NCBI GenBank assembly: GCA_004558805.1
Contig: SFDE01000012.1
Coordinates: 65,730-129,729, forward strand
Direction: 5' to 3'
Length of the DNA stretch: 64,000 nt
Source: Faecalibacterium prausnitzii
GTDB taxonomy: Bacteria > Bacillota > Clostridia > Oscillospirales > Ruminococcaceae
In this document: positions 9,357-16,723 of the stretch, in pieces
Numbering within the stretch: the stretch's first letter is position 1
How the letters are laid out: the number at the start of each line of letters is the position of its first letter
The notes under the pieces: generated by a model
What the model was told of the DNA's origin: nothing
Database searches by the model: none
What the model saw: only the letters and a program-made list of their open reading frames with translations
Translations under genes and position numbers: made by a program

Positions 9357-10382
9357 ATGGCTGATATGTTTGCACCGCTGGTAGCACAGCTGAAGGCAAA
9401 TCCCAAGACGATCGTTTTCACCGAGGGCAATGACCCCCGCATTCTGGAGGCAGCCAGCAAGCTGCTTGCCGAGGGCGTGCTGAAGGTCGTCATGGTGGGC
9501 AACGAGGCAGAGTGCAAGGCTGCTGCCGCCGCCGGTAATTTTGATATTTCCGCTGCCGAGATCGTGGATCCCGAGAACTACGCCGGTTTTGACGAGATGG
9601 TCAACACCATGGTGGAGCTGCGCAAGGGCAAGCAGTCCGCTGAGGAGTGCACTGCTCTGCTGAAGAAGTCCAACTACTTTGGCACCATGCTGGTAAAGAT
9701 GGGCAAGGCTGACTGCCTGCTGGGCGGCGCCACCTACTCCACCGCTGACACCATCCGTCCCGCTCTGCAGCTGGTCAAGACCAAGAAGGGCGCACATCTG
9801 GTGAGCTCCTGCTTTATTCTGGACCGTGACTGCGGCGAAGAGGGTCTGAAGCGCATTGCCATGGGCGACTGCGCCGTCAACATCGATTACACCGATACCG
9901 TGGACAAGGCTACCGGCGAGGTCAAGCTCTCTGCTGCTTCCAAGCTTGCCGAGGTGGCTGTGGAAACTGCCCGTACCGCAAAGCTGTTTGGCATCGATCC
10001 CAAGGTGGCTGTGCTGAGCTTCTCCACCAAGGGCTCCGGCAAGGGCGGCACCGTGGCACTGAGCCACGACGCTACCATCAAGGCACAGGAAATGGATCCC
10101 GAGCTGGCTGTGGACGGCGAGCTGCAGTTTGACGCAGCCGTTGCTCCCGAGGTCGCACAGGTCAAGTGCAAGGGCAGCAAGGTGGCAGGTCAGGCAAACA
10201 CCTTTATCTTCCCCTGCATCGAGGCTGGCAACATCGGCTATAAGATCGCACAGCGTCTGGGCGGCTACGCTGCCTACGGCCCCATCCTGCAGGGTCTGAA
10301 CGCTCCCATCAACGACCTGTCCCGTGGCTGCAACGCCGACGAGGTCTACAAGATGAGCCTCATCACCGCCTGCCAGTCCTAA
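9357..10382 (+). CDS. pta: Phosphate acetyltransferase
   Basis: Pta interconverts acetyl-CoA and acetyl phosphate, the step before acetate kinase in fermentative acetate/ATP metabolism. The 341-residue length and sequence (TIVFTEGNDPRILEAA at the start, KADCLLGGATYSTADT, SFSTKGSGKG, NTFIFPCIEAGNIGYK) match the short PTA form. Codon use is strongly biased, as expected for a highly expressed gene. A clear promoter, a CGGAGG site and a downstream terminator make it a single-gene unit; ackA is not next to it. Confidence 0.96.
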   Translation: MADMFAPLVAQLKANPKTIVFTEGNDPRILEAASKLLAEGVLKVVMVGNEAECKAAAAAGNFDISAAEIVDPENYAGFDEMVNTMVELRKGKQSAEECTALLKKSNYFGTMLVKMGKADCLLGGATYSTADTIRPALQLVKTKKGAHLVSSCFILDRDCGEEGLKRIAMGDCAVNIDYTDTVDKATGEVKLSAASKLAEVAVETARTAKLFGIDPKVAVLSFSTKGSGKGGTVALSHDATIKAQEMDPELAVDGELQFDAAVAPEVAQVKCKGSKVAGQANTFIFPCIEAGNIGYKIAQRLGGYAAYGPILQGLNAPINDLSRGCNADEVYKMSLITACQS

Positions 10383-10410
10383 CCTGTCAGCAGTCCATTT
10401 AAACCGATAA

Positions 10411-10449
10411 AATTCCGGGATGATCTACGGATCGTCCCGGAGTTTTTTT
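10411..10449 (+). terminator. Terminator of pta
   Basis: CCGGGATGAT pairs with ATCGTCCCGG around a short loop and is followed by a run of T residues. Confidence 0.88.
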
Positions 10450-10485
10450 ACTGTGAGGAAATACCATGGAAACCACCGCCTCCTC

Positions 10486-10514
10486 TTGCAATCCGGCGGC
10501 AAATGTGGTACAAT
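10486..10514 (+). promoter_or_regulatory. Promoter of the SRP RNA gene
   Basis: TTGCAA at 10486-10491 and TACAAT at 10509-10514 with a 17-base spacer. The predicted start near 10521 coincides with the first hairpin (GCACTC/GAGTGC) of the SRP RNA. Confidence 0.75.
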
Positions 10515-10520
10515 ATCCTA

Positions 10521-10725
10521 GCACTCCAGAGAGTGCACCGGACAGCGCCTGCGGCGTGGTTCGGCATACGGATGCGGGTCCTGTACGATGGAGCCGCAGT
10601 GAACCAGGTCAGGTGGGGAACCAAGCAGCCTTAAGCGGCGTGTTCTGTGCGTTTCAGATCGCCTGCATCCGTATGCCGAGCTACGCAGGGCGGGGACAAC
10701 TCCCCGCACAGCGCTGTCCTTTTTA
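10521..10725 (+). ncRNA. ffs: Signal recognition particle RNA (4.5S/scRNA)
   Basis: This is the RNA core of the signal recognition particle, which pairs with Ffh to target membrane proteins. The conserved core GTGAACCAGGTCAGG, then a GGAA tetraloop closed by swapped G-C pairs, then AAGCAGCC are visible near 10600-10640. GGTTCGGCATACGGATGC pairs with GCATCCGTATGCCGAGC, and GGACAGCGC (10540) pairs with GCGCTGTCC (10711-10719) followed by T-rich DNA. The length of about 205 bases and the position just before dnaX match the larger Gram-positive form. Exact ends are approximate. Confidence 0.88.
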
Positions 10726-10750
10726 TTTGCCCGGAAAGGAGAGTGTCCCC

Positions 10751-12601
10751 ATGTATCGTGCCTTATACCGCAAGTGGAGACCCCAGCGGTTTGAAGATGT
10801 GGTGGGGCAGCGTGCCATCGTCACCGCCCTGAAAAACCAGATCACCGCAGACCGGGTGGGACACGCCTACCTTTTTACCGGCGTCCGGGGCACCGGCAAG
10901 ACCACCTGCGCCAAGATCTTTGCCAAGGCGGTAAACTGTCTGCATCCGGTCAACGGCGACCCCTGCGGGGAGTGTGAGATCTGCAGGGGCATCGACAACG
11001 GCAGCCTGCTGGACGTGGTAGAAATGGATGCCGCCTCCAACAACGGCGTGGACGACATCCGGGACCTGCGGGACGAGACCGCCTACACCCCCAGCGCCTG
11101 CCGGTACAAGGTATACATCATCGACGAGGTACACATGCTGTCCACGGCAGCCTTCAACGCTCTGCTGAAGACGCTGGAAGAGCCTCCTGCCCACGTCATC
11201 TTTATCCTTGCCACCACCGAGATCCAAAAGGTGCCTGCCACCATCCTTTCCCGCTGTCAGCGTTACGATTTTACCCGCATCGGTCCGGAGGACATTGCCC
11301 GCCGGGTGGAGTACATCGCCGGGGAAGAAAAGCTGGAGCTGACGCCGGAAGGGGCGGAACTTATTGCCCGTCTGGCAGACGGTGCCCTCCGGGACGCTTT
11401 GTCCATTCTGGATACCTGTGCCGGTGTCACCGCCAGGATCGACGCCGATGTGGTCCGCCGCATGGCAGGCGTCACCGACCGCAGCTATCTGTTCCGGATC
11501 TCGGACGCCATCCAGGCGCAGGACGGCGCAGCGGCGCTGGCACAGCTGGCGCAGCTGCGGCAGCAGTCGGTGGACGTCAAGCGTCTCACGGAGGAGCTGA
11601 TCGCCCACTACCGTGCCCTGATGCTGGCAGCCCTGCCCGGTGGGCAGTCCCTGCTGTCCGGGGTCTCCCCGGAGGAAGAGGCGCTGTACCTGCAAAAGGG
11701 TCCTCAACTGGGGCAGCGGGAAGCCATCCGTGCCATCCGGGCACTGGGCACCGCGCTGGAACACATGACCCGGGGCAGCGACCAGCGCATTGAGCTGGAG
11801 CTTGCTCTGTTCAGCCTTTCGGAGCCGCCTCAGACTCAGCCGGTGCAGATCCAGCCGGTGCAGACCGTCCGCCCTGCCACTCCTCAGCCGGAAGCACCCC
11901 GTCCCTTTGCCAGTGCTCCGGCACAGCCCTTTGTCAGCGCCCCGGCAGTGCAGCAGGCGCCGCCGGAGCCTGTCCCCGCCCCCGTACCGGTGACGGAGGA
12001 GCCGCCTCAGCCTCCCACCCTACAGGAGCCTGCTGCCCCGGCGCAGGACTTTCCTCCCCTGCCGGAGGAACCGCCGGTGCAGCCGGAAGAAAACGTCCTG
12101 CCCTGGGACGAACCTGCCCCGGCAGCCCAGCCCACTCCCCCGCCCCAACCGGTTCCCCTGCCGGAAGAGATCCCGGCGCCGATGCAGGATCCGGTGCCCG
12201 CAGCGCCGGAAAACCCTGCAGACCCGGTGCTGGCAAAGCCCCGGGTGGTGGCACAGGAGGGAGTCAACCCCTATCCTCAGTGGGCACAGGTGGTGCAGAA
12301 ACTGCAGGACGTGGACCCCATGCTCTACACCTACCTGCGCAAGTCCCGCGCCTACTTCGATGGCACCCGGGTGCTCATCGACGGGGGCAAAACCTTCCGG
12401 GATTTTATCCGCACCAATAAGGACAGCCAGCGGCTCATCAAAAAGCTCATTGCTCAGGTGTCCGGTGTGGCAGTGCCCATCGGTCCCTATGAACCCAAGA
12501 CCGCCGGTAATGCGGTCTCCAATGCGGAGCAGTCCCTCCACGCACTGGAAAAACTGGGGCTGGAAGTATCCATAGAGGATTCCACCCGCAAAAAACATTA
12601 A
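10751..12601 (+). CDS. dnaX: DNA polymerase III subunit gamma/tau
   Basis: This is the clamp-loader ATPase of the replisome. Walker A GVRGTGKTT is at residues 44-52, zinc cysteines at 63, 72, 75 and 78, and Walker B DEVH at 125-128. A long Pro/Glu/Gln-rich linker is followed by a conserved C-terminal tau-like domain. The frame is open further upstream to 10466, but that extension lies over the SRP RNA; the ATG at 10751 has AAGGAG upstream and starts with the typical MYRALYRKWRPQRFEDVVGQ. Length 616 residues. Confidence 0.96.
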   Translation: MYRALYRKWRPQRFEDVVGQRAIVTALKNQITADRVGHAYLFTGVRGTGKTTCAKIFAKAVNCLHPVNGDPCGECEICRGIDNGSLLDVVEMDAASNNGVDDIRDLRDETAYTPSACRYKVYIIDEVHMLSTAAFNALLKTLEEPPAHVIFILATTEIQKVPATILSRCQRYDFTRIGPEDIARRVEYIAGEEKLELTPEGAELIARLADGALRDALSILDTCAGVTARIDADVVRRMAGVTDRSYLFRISDAIQAQDGAAALAQLAQLRQQSVDVKRLTEELIAHYRALMLAALPGGQSLLSGVSPEEEALYLQKGPQLGQREAIRAIRALGTALEHMTRGSDQRIELELALFSLSEPPQTQPVQIQPVQTVRPATPQPEAPRPFASAPAQPFVSAPAVQQAPPEPVPAPVPVTEEPPQPPTLQEPAAPAQDFPPLPEEPPVQPEENVLPWDEPAPAAQPTPPPQPVPLPEEIPAPMQDPVPAAPENPADPVLAKPRVVAQEGVNPYPQWAQVVQKLQDVDPMLYTYLRKSRAYFDGTRVLIDGGKTFRDFIRTNKDSQRLIKKLIAQVSGVAVPIGPYEPKTAGNAVSNAEQSLHALEKLGLEVSIEDSTRKKH

Positions 12602-12698
12602 ACAAGGAAAAAGACCCGCTCCGGTGCTGCACCGGCTCGTCCCAAAGGCGAGGGGCATTGCCCGCAGGGTACTAACAATAAAAAGGAGAACCAATACT

Positions 12699-13037
12699 AT
12701 GAAAGCAAGAATGCCCGCAGGTTTCGGTCGTCCCGATATGAACGCCCTCATGCGTCAGGCTCAGAAGATGCAGGAGGACATGAAGGCAAAGCAGGCTGAG
12801 CTGGAAGCCGCCGAGTACACCGGCAGCGCCTCCGGCGAGATGGTCACCGTAAAGATGAACGGCAAGCACGAGGTGCTGTCCATCTCCATCAAACCCGAGG
12901 CTGTGGACCCCGATGACATCGAGATGCTGGAAGATCTGGTTGCCGCTGCCGTGAACGCAACGGTAAAGCAGGTGGACGACACCGCCGAGGCAGAGATGGG
13001 CAAGCTCACCGGCGGCATGAATATTCCGGGTCTCTGA
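12699..13037 (+). CDS. YbaB/EbfC family nucleoid-associated protein
   Basis: A 112-residue DNA-binding protein of the EbfC/YbaB family, in the usual dnaX-ebfC-recR order. The family core is visible as MRQAQKMQEDMKAKQAELE, then GEMVTVKMNGKHEVLSISI and the glycine-rich end. The ATG at 12699 has AAAAGGAG just upstream; an in-frame start at 12624 has no site and lies in the dnaX trailer. Probably coexpressed with dnaX and recR. Confidence 0.93.
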   Translation: MKARMPAGFGRPDMNALMRQAQKMQEDMKAKQAELEAAEYTGSASGEMVTVKMNGKHEVLSISIKPEAVDPDDIEMLEDLVAAAVNATVKQVDDTAEAEMGKLTGGMNIPGL

Positions 13038-13055
13038 TCCGCAGGAGGAAGGAAC

Positions 13056-13655
13056 ATGGGCTATACCGCAGCCCCGCTGGAGAAGCTTGTTGAGGAATTC
13101 AGCAAGTTTCCCGGCATCGGGCGCAAAGGCGCTACCCGCATGGCGTATCAGGTGCTGAGCATGTCCGATGAGGACGCCTCCGCTCTTGCCGACGCCATCC
13201 GCAACGCCCACACCAGACTCCACCGCTGCCGCATCTGCCAGAACTACACCGAAGCAGAGGTCTGCCCCATCTGCGCCAGCTCCAAGCGGGATACCTCGGT
13301 CATCTGCGTAGTGGAGACCCCCCGGGATGTGCAGGCATTTGAGCGCACCCGGGAATACCACGGACTGTACCATGTGCTCCACGGGCTCATCAGCCCCATG
13401 GACGGCATCGGCGCAGAGCAGCTCAGCGTCAAGGAACTGCTGGCACGACTGGGCGACAACAAGGTAAAAGAGGTCATCATGGCAATGAACCCCACTGTGG
13501 AAGGTGAGGCAACGGCAATGTATCTTGCCAAGCTCATCAAGCCTCTGGGCATCAAGACCACCCGCCTCGCCTACGGTCTGCCGGTGGGCGGAAGTCTGGA
13601 ATACACCGACGAGACCACCCTGTACCGTGCCCTGTCCGGTCGCGGAGAGCTGTAA
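13056..13655 (+). CDS. recR: Recombination protein RecR
   Basis: RecR works with RecO/RecF in gap repair and RecA loading. The 199-residue protein has the helix-hairpin-helix (SKFPGIGRKGATRMAYQVL), the four-cysteine zinc finger CRICQNYTEAEVCPIC, and a Toprim domain beginning ICVVETPRDVQAFE. It follows ebfC by 18 bases with its own AGGAGG site. Confidence 0.97.
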   Translation: MGYTAAPLEKLVEEFSKFPGIGRKGATRMAYQVLSMSDEDASALADAIRNAHTRLHRCRICQNYTEAEVCPICASSKRDTSVICVVETPRDVQAFERTREYHGLYHVLHGLISPMDGIGAEQLSVKELLARLGDNKVKEVIMAMNPTVEGEATAMYLAKLIKPLGIKTTRLAYGLPVGGSLEYTDETTLYRALSGRGEL

Positions 13656-13702
13656 ACCCAGGACATCTGGAAAAGATTTACACTTTTTTTCAGATCCTGT
13701 AC

Positions 13703-13730
13703 TTGCAAATCCACAAAAAAATGGTATACT
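13703..13730 (+). promoter_or_regulatory. Promoter of smpB (and possibly ssrA)
   Basis: TTGCAA at 13703-13708 and TATACT at 13725-13730 with a 16-base spacer lie just before smpB. No separate promoter is evident between smpB and the tmRNA sequence. Confidence 0.65.
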
Positions 13731-13766
13731 TGTACAACAAAGCAACAAGGAAAGGAGGCGCGCACC

Positions 13767-14249
13767 ATGGCACCCGCCAAAGAGCGTCCGGCAACCAAAA
13801 CCATTGCCACCAACCGTGAAGCGCGCCACGAATACTTTGTTCTGGAAGCGCTGGAAACCGGATTGGAGCTGAAGGGCACCGAGGTCAAGAGCCTGCGTGC
13901 CGGCGGCGTCAATCTCAAGGACAGCTGGGTGGACATCGAGGACGGTGAGCTGCTGGTAAAAGGCATGCACATCACCCCCTATGACCACGGCAACATCTTC
14001 AATCAGGACCCCATGCGGGTCCGGCGTCTGCTGGCACACAAAAAGGAGATCCGGCGGCTGCACCAACAGTGCAAGCTGCAGGGCTACACTCTGGTGCCGC
14101 TTTCGCTGTATTTCAAGCATGGACGGGTCAAAATGGAACTGGGCTTGTGCAAGGGCAAAAAGCTCTACGACAAGCGCGCAGACGCAGCCCAGCGGGATGC
14201 AAAGCGTTCCATCGACCGTGCCGTCAAGTCCAACGGCAAGTATTATTGA
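13767..14249 (+). CDS. smpB: SsrA-binding protein SmpB
   Basis: SmpB binds tmRNA and is needed for trans-translation of ribosomes stalled on non-stop messages. The 160-residue sequence has the family's NREARHEYFVLEALETGLEL, GTEVKSLRAGGVNLKDSW and a basic C-terminal tail (KRSIDRAVKSNGKYY). A strong AAAGGAGG site is present. The tmRNA tag frame follows within 45 bases. A prophage sits at the tmRNA 3' end. Confidence 0.96.
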   Translation: MAPAKERPATKTIATNREARHEYFVLEALETGLELKGTEVKSLRAGGVNLKDSWVDIEDGELLVKGMHITPYDHGNIFNQDPMRVRRLLAHKKEIRRLHQQCKLQGYTLVPLSLYFKHGRVKMELGLCKGKKLYDKRADAAQRDAKRSIDRAVKSNGKYY

Positions 14250-14556
14250 TTCCATCAGACTTGCTTCCTGCAAGATCCCAAAGCTTTCTGCACACCGCAA
14301 CAACAATTATCAGTTGCTCGCAGCCTGAGCGCTGCGCGTTCCGCCCACTCTTGTGTCGTGTGGGGTCGGGGCGTCCTTTAGACACAGCACCTGAACGGAC
14401 CTAAGCTTTGCGGACCGGCAGGAACTCATGAAGCTACCAAAGCGTTAGCCTGACGATCGGCGTGACGCGGCGGGAATGTTGTAGATCGCCTGCACCCGGA
14501 GACACCTGCACTGAACTCTTTTCGGACATGGGTTCGACTCCCATCGCCTCCACCAA
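14250..14556 (+). ncRNA. ssrA: tmRNA, 3' portion recognisable (5' half not found)
   Basis: The tag frame at 14290-14328 reads AHRNNNYQLLAA then TGA, a typical proteolysis tag. It is followed by about 200 bases that can form pseudoknots and by the tRNA-like 3' end: T-arm ATGGG/CCCAT around TTCGACT (from about 14528), acceptor strand CGCCTCC and CCA (to 14555). A 5' tRNA-like half (a strand pairing with CGCCTCC plus a GGTTTCGAC-like D-loop region) should lie about 90 bases before the tag but is not seen there, and that stretch is the end of smpB. The 5' boundary given is therefore only the end of smpB. The gene may be divergent, two-piece or damaged. Confidence 0.7.
14546..14556 (+). other. attL core (tmRNA 3' end)
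   Basis: GCCTCCACCAA forms the last bases of the tmRNA acceptor strand, its CCA end and one base beyond. The same 11 bases occur at 62388-62398. Because the core lies at the very 3' end, the tmRNA sequence is left intact by insertion; only its terminator is exchanged. Confidence 0.85.
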
Positions 14557-14610
14557 ATGTGAATCAGGCGAACCCCTTTTTCGTCCTGACCATGCCGCTC
14601 CCTGAGCGGT

Positions 14611-14658
14611 AAAGAAATAGGCACTCGGCCTTGATAGCCGGGTGCCTATTTCTTTTTG
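14611..14658 (+). terminator. Phage terminator downstream of attL
   Basis: AAGAAATAGGCAC plus CGG pairs with CCG plus GTGCCTATTTCTT (about 17 bp, one G-T pair), followed by TTTTT. In the lysogen it replaces the tmRNA terminator that the insertion moved to 62415. In the excised circle it would end the integrase transcript, just after the TGA at 14603-14605. Confidence 0.88.
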
Positions 14659-14696
14659 CCCTGCTGACAATATAAACAACATAGTGCGGTCAATAA

Positions 14697-14768
14697 TTGT
14701 GCAGTATACACCTTGATAACAATGCGCGTGTATGGTAATATACAGACACAATAAAGGACGGGGGTAAA
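14697..14768 (+). repeat. Direct repeat copy 1: promoter-operator-leader unit
   Basis: These 72 bases match 15868-15939 with six mismatches and no gaps. The unit contains promoter, operator and untranslated leader up to the GGGGGTAAA before the first gene. A recent duplication has placed two operons under the same control. Confidence 0.9.
14713..14741 (+). promoter_or_regulatory. Accessory-arm promoter P1 with operator
   Basis: TTGATA at 14713-14718 and TAATAT at 14736-14741 with a 17-base spacer. The spacer carries ATGCGCGTGTATGG, one of four copies of a TGCGYRTGTATGG operator in this arm, probably the target of the HTH protein at 15534-15779. Confidence 0.8.
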
Positions 14769-14774
14769 TACAAA

Positions 14775-14990
14775 ATGACCGCTAAATACTTTGCAAACTC
14801 TGCAAAATATCAGATCACGCTGAACCGTAAAGAGGCCGAGGCTCTCGCCTACTATGGCAGCTCCTACGACTACCTGATCACCGCTCTGAAGCTGTGGAGC
14901 GATGAGGCCGCTGAACTGAAGATCTTCGTCGATAACAAATTCACCGTCATGGCCGACCTAAACCGGGCACTGGCCGCCAGCAGGAATTAA
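14775..14990 (+). CDS. Small phage protein, unknown function
   Basis: A 71-residue protein, first gene after promoter P1. The predicted structure is mixed, with a short N-terminal strand (AKYQITLNRKEAEALAYYG) and helices. A GGGGG stretch 10-14 bases before the ATG is a weak ribosome site. No recognisable family. Its place between attL and the lysis genes, under an operator-controlled promoter, is typical of lysogeny-expressed accessory genes. Confidence 0.65.
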   Translation: MTAKYFANSAKYQITLNRKEAEALAYYGSSYDYLITALKLWSDEAAELKIFVDNKFTVMADLNRALAASRN

Positions 14991-15003
14991 GGAGGGCACC
15001 GCA

Positions 15004-15312
15004 ATGAAGAACGTTCTGGTTGATATGCTGAAGGCTCAGGGCTTCACCGCCGCACAGTCCATGGAGTTCGCTTGTGAACACACGCTGCTCTCCAAGAAGT
15101 ACGAGAAGCAGGTGCAGACCTGCTGGTACGGAGAGCAGACCTCCACGCTGGAGGTCAAGTTGTTCGTCAATCTGGAGGCCGGGATCTGCCGGGTGTGGTT
15201 CTATTCGGACGGTCGGCGGGATGCCTACAAGGAGCGGTGGTACTCCACTCTCGGCAAGCGCACCTATAACGCTATCGCCGAGACCGTCAAAAACGCAGGG
15301 TTTGAGATCTGA
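15004..15312 (+). CDS. Small phage protein, unknown function
   Basis: A 102-residue protein 13 bases after the preceding gene, with a strong AAGGAGG site, so it is the second gene of the P1 operon. It has an N-terminal helix and a strand-rich centre (TLEVKLFVNLEAGICRVWFYS). No known family was recognised. It ends 7 bases before a strong terminator. Confidence 0.65.
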   Translation: MKNVLVDMLKAQGFTAAQSMEFACEHTLLSKKYEKQVQTCWYGEQTSTLEVKLFVNLEAGICRVWFYSDGRRDAYKERWYSTLGKRTYNAIAETVKNAGFEI

Positions 15313-15318
15313 AGAACG

Positions 15319-15355
15319 AAAAGGCCCCCGGCAGCGATGCCGGGGGTTCTTTTAT
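15319..15355. terminator. Bidirectional terminator in accessory arm
   Basis: GGCCCCCGGCA pairs with TGCCGGGGGTT around GCGA, with an A-run before and a T-run after. It separates the converging P1 operon and the leftward HTH operon. Confidence 0.85.
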
Positions 15356-15537
15356 GTCGCCGTTACATCCAGATCGTCCGGGTGCTTTGCCAGCTTTTCT
15401 GCCAGCTCGCCGAGGGCATCCTCTGCCGTGAGTTGGTCGTTGTATCTGTACTCGGCGGTGCGCAACTCGCCGCAGTTTCCGTCTGCCCATGAATCCGGCA
15501 CGTCGATAGTCCCGGTGATTGTTACCTTGATTTTCAT
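15352..15537 (-). CDS. Small protein cotranscribed with HTH regulator
   Basis: A 61-residue acidic protein starting MKIKVTITGTIDVPDSW; its ATG overlaps the stop of the HTH gene as ATGA, so the two are translationally coupled. The strand pattern at the start and the helical end are the only visible features. Function unknown; it could be a partner of the regulator. Confidence 0.65.
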   Translation of the reverse strand: MKIKVTITGTIDVPDSWADGNCGELRTAEYRYNDQLTAEDALGELAEKLAKHPDDLDVTAT

Positions 15538-15779
15538 TCGCTGCTTTCCTTTCGTTCCACGGCCTCCGGCTCGATCAGGTCCTCGATCTGGCAGCCGAGA
15601 ACCTTTGCCAGCTTGAGCAACTGGTAAACGTCACGGGGCACACGGAGGCGGCGGCACCATGACTCAATGGTCCGAAGCGGCACCCCGCTCTGCTTGGACA
15701 GGTCGGATCTGGTCATGCCCTTTTCGATCAGCCTTTTGTCGATGGGGGTCATGTTCTCGGTCATCGTCAGTTTTCTCAT
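15534..15779 (-). CDS. HTH (XRE-like) regulator of the accessory arm
   Basis: An 81-residue protein with a helix-turn-helix: RLIEKGMTRSDLSKQSGVPLRTIESWCR, then VYQLLKLAKVLGCQIEDL. GGAG lies about 10 bases before the ATG. Its own promoter spacer and those of P1 and P2 all carry the same TGCGYRTGTATGG element, so it probably represses itself and both flanking operons. It is separate from the lysogeny repressor at 59779, so the phage has two regulatory circuits. Confidence 0.8.
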   Translation of the reverse strand: MRKLTMTENMTPIDKRLIEKGMTRSDLSKQSGVPLRTIESWCRRLRVPRDVYQLLKLAKVLGCQIEDLIEPEAVERKESSE

Positions 15780-15805
15780 GCGGTGATCACTCCCTTTCAG
15801 CGTCT

Positions 15806-15834
15806 ATTATACTGCGTGTGTATGGCTTTGTCAA
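15806..15834 (-). promoter_or_regulatory. Leftward promoter of the HTH operon with operators
   Basis: On the reverse strand TTGACA (15829-15834) and TATAAT (15806-15811) are both consensus with a 17-base spacer. The spacer holds one operator copy (plus strand TGCGTGTGTATGG, from 15813). A second, inverted copy, CCATACATACGCA, lies at 15848-15860, between this promoter and P2. Confidence 0.85.
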
Positions 15835-15867
15835 TTTGATGAAATAACCATACATACGCATTGTTAT

Positions 15868-15939
15868 TTGTGCAGTATACATCTTGATAGCCATGCGTAT
15901 GTATGGTAATATATAGACACAATAAAGGACGGGGGTAAA
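15868..15939 (+). repeat. Direct repeat copy 2: promoter-operator-leader unit
   Basis: Second copy of the 72-base unit at 14697-14768, with six substitutions, two of them in the operator core. Confidence 0.9.
15884..15912 (+). promoter_or_regulatory. Accessory-arm promoter P2 with operator
   Basis: TTGATA at 15884-15889 and TAATAT at 15907-15912, 17-base spacer carrying ATGCGTATGTATGG. It drives the three small genes at 15948-16700 divergently from the HTH gene. Confidence 0.8.
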
Positions 15940-15947
15940 ACAAGAAG

Positions 15948-16289
15948 ATGTTTGATCGTGAACTCATGCGCCAGCTTGCAACGATTCCGGCCGAAGACCG
16001 GGCTGGATGGAAGGAGGAACGAGAAAAGCTTGAAGCTCTGGCCGGTGAAATGACCCGGCTGAATGTCCGGGATATGGTTCCAAAGTACGGTGTTGCTCGT
16101 GTGCTTCGGGTTCTGGCGGCCACAATCAAGCAATCACCGAACGAGTACGATGCGGACGTGGTAGAGATGGCGAGCTGGATTCCTCCCATCCGGGCTGGCA
16201 GAAACGCCGAGGCATGGTTTTGCTCAACCATCCACCGTGCATATGTGCAGGGCCTTTTCCGGGAATACGCAAATCTTAGAAAGTTGTAA
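15948..16289 (+). CDS. Phage accessory protein, unknown function
   Basis: A 113-residue, mainly helical protein, first gene after P2. A conserved-looking segment is KYGVARVLRVLAATIKQSP. No family recognised. It is followed by two more small genes with short gaps, forming one operon that ends at the terminator at 16724. Confidence 0.65.
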   Translation: MFDRELMRQLATIPAEDRAGWKEEREKLEALAGEMTRLNVRDMVPKYGVARVLRVLAATIKQSPNEYDADVVEMASWIPPIRAGRNAEAWFCSTIHRAYVQGLFREYANLRKL

Positions 16290-16304
16290 TGGAGGTGCTT
16301 CTGA

Positions 16305-16496
16305 ATGCTGGACATAAACTTTTTGGAATTTCTGAATGGCCCGTGGAGCAACGCAGCCTGTGTCGGCTACTGCTACAAAGCGATGCTTCGGGCGGGCGCA
16401 AGCCCGGACATGATCCGGGCTGTTCTCCGAAAGCTGGAAGGGTGTTTTGATGATTACTCCGTAGAAGAAGCTGCGGAGATTGCGAAAGGGGTCTGA
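16305..16496 (+). CDS. Small phage accessory protein
   Basis: A 63-residue helical protein with GGAGGTG upstream of the ATG. The sequence NAACVGYCYKAMLRAGASPDMIRAVL shows no known family. Middle gene of the P2 operon. Confidence 0.6.
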   Translation: MLDINFLEFLNGPWSNAACVGYCYKAMLRAGASPDMIRAVLRKLEGCFDDYSVEEAAEIAKGV

Positions 16497-16499
16497 ATT

Positions 16500-16700
16500 A
16501 TGAAAATGGTAAACGCAAAGGGCGAGGCCGTCTATTTCAATCGGGCATGGAAGCACGGGAAGGAAACGTGGGTGGTTCAGGGCATCGGCGAAACGCTTGT
16601 GATCGGGCGTGACCGCCAGAAGCGCAGGAGCCGCACATTCACCCAGCTGCCGCAGGCTGAGAAGTACCTTGCTCGCATGGGATTCAAAGCCGCTCCTTGA
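16500..16700 (+). CDS. Small basic phage accessory protein
   Basis: A 66-residue basic protein with a strand-rich centre (EAVYFNRAWKHG, then TWVVQGIGETLVIGRDRQ) and an RRSR cluster, so it could touch nucleic acid. It starts 4 bases after the previous stop. Last gene of the P2 operon. Confidence 0.6.
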   Translation: MKMVNAKGEAVYFNRAWKHGKETWVVQGIGETLVIGRDRQKRRSRTFTQLPQAEKYLARMGFKAAP

Positions 16701-16723
16701 GCCTTGATTTTTCCAACGGAAAA

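Noticed and set aside
10466..10750. Upstream extension of the dnaX frame
   Set aside because: It covers the SRP RNA gene and its promoter. The true start is the ATG at 10751 with a ribosome site.
13756..13762. GGAGGCG before smpB as the missing tmRNA 5' acceptor strand
   Set aside because: It would pair with CGCCTCC, but it is the smpB ribosome site and no D-loop-like TTCGAC sequence follows.
14528..14556. Possible tRNA gene from the T-arm and CCA end
   Set aside because: There is no anticodon arm before it. The arm belongs to the tmRNA.
14434..14751. Antisense frame across the tmRNA end reading LVEAMGVEPMSEKS
   Set aside because: Frames antisense to tRNA or tmRNA ends often give such false proteins; it overlaps the tmRNA, attL and the phage terminator.
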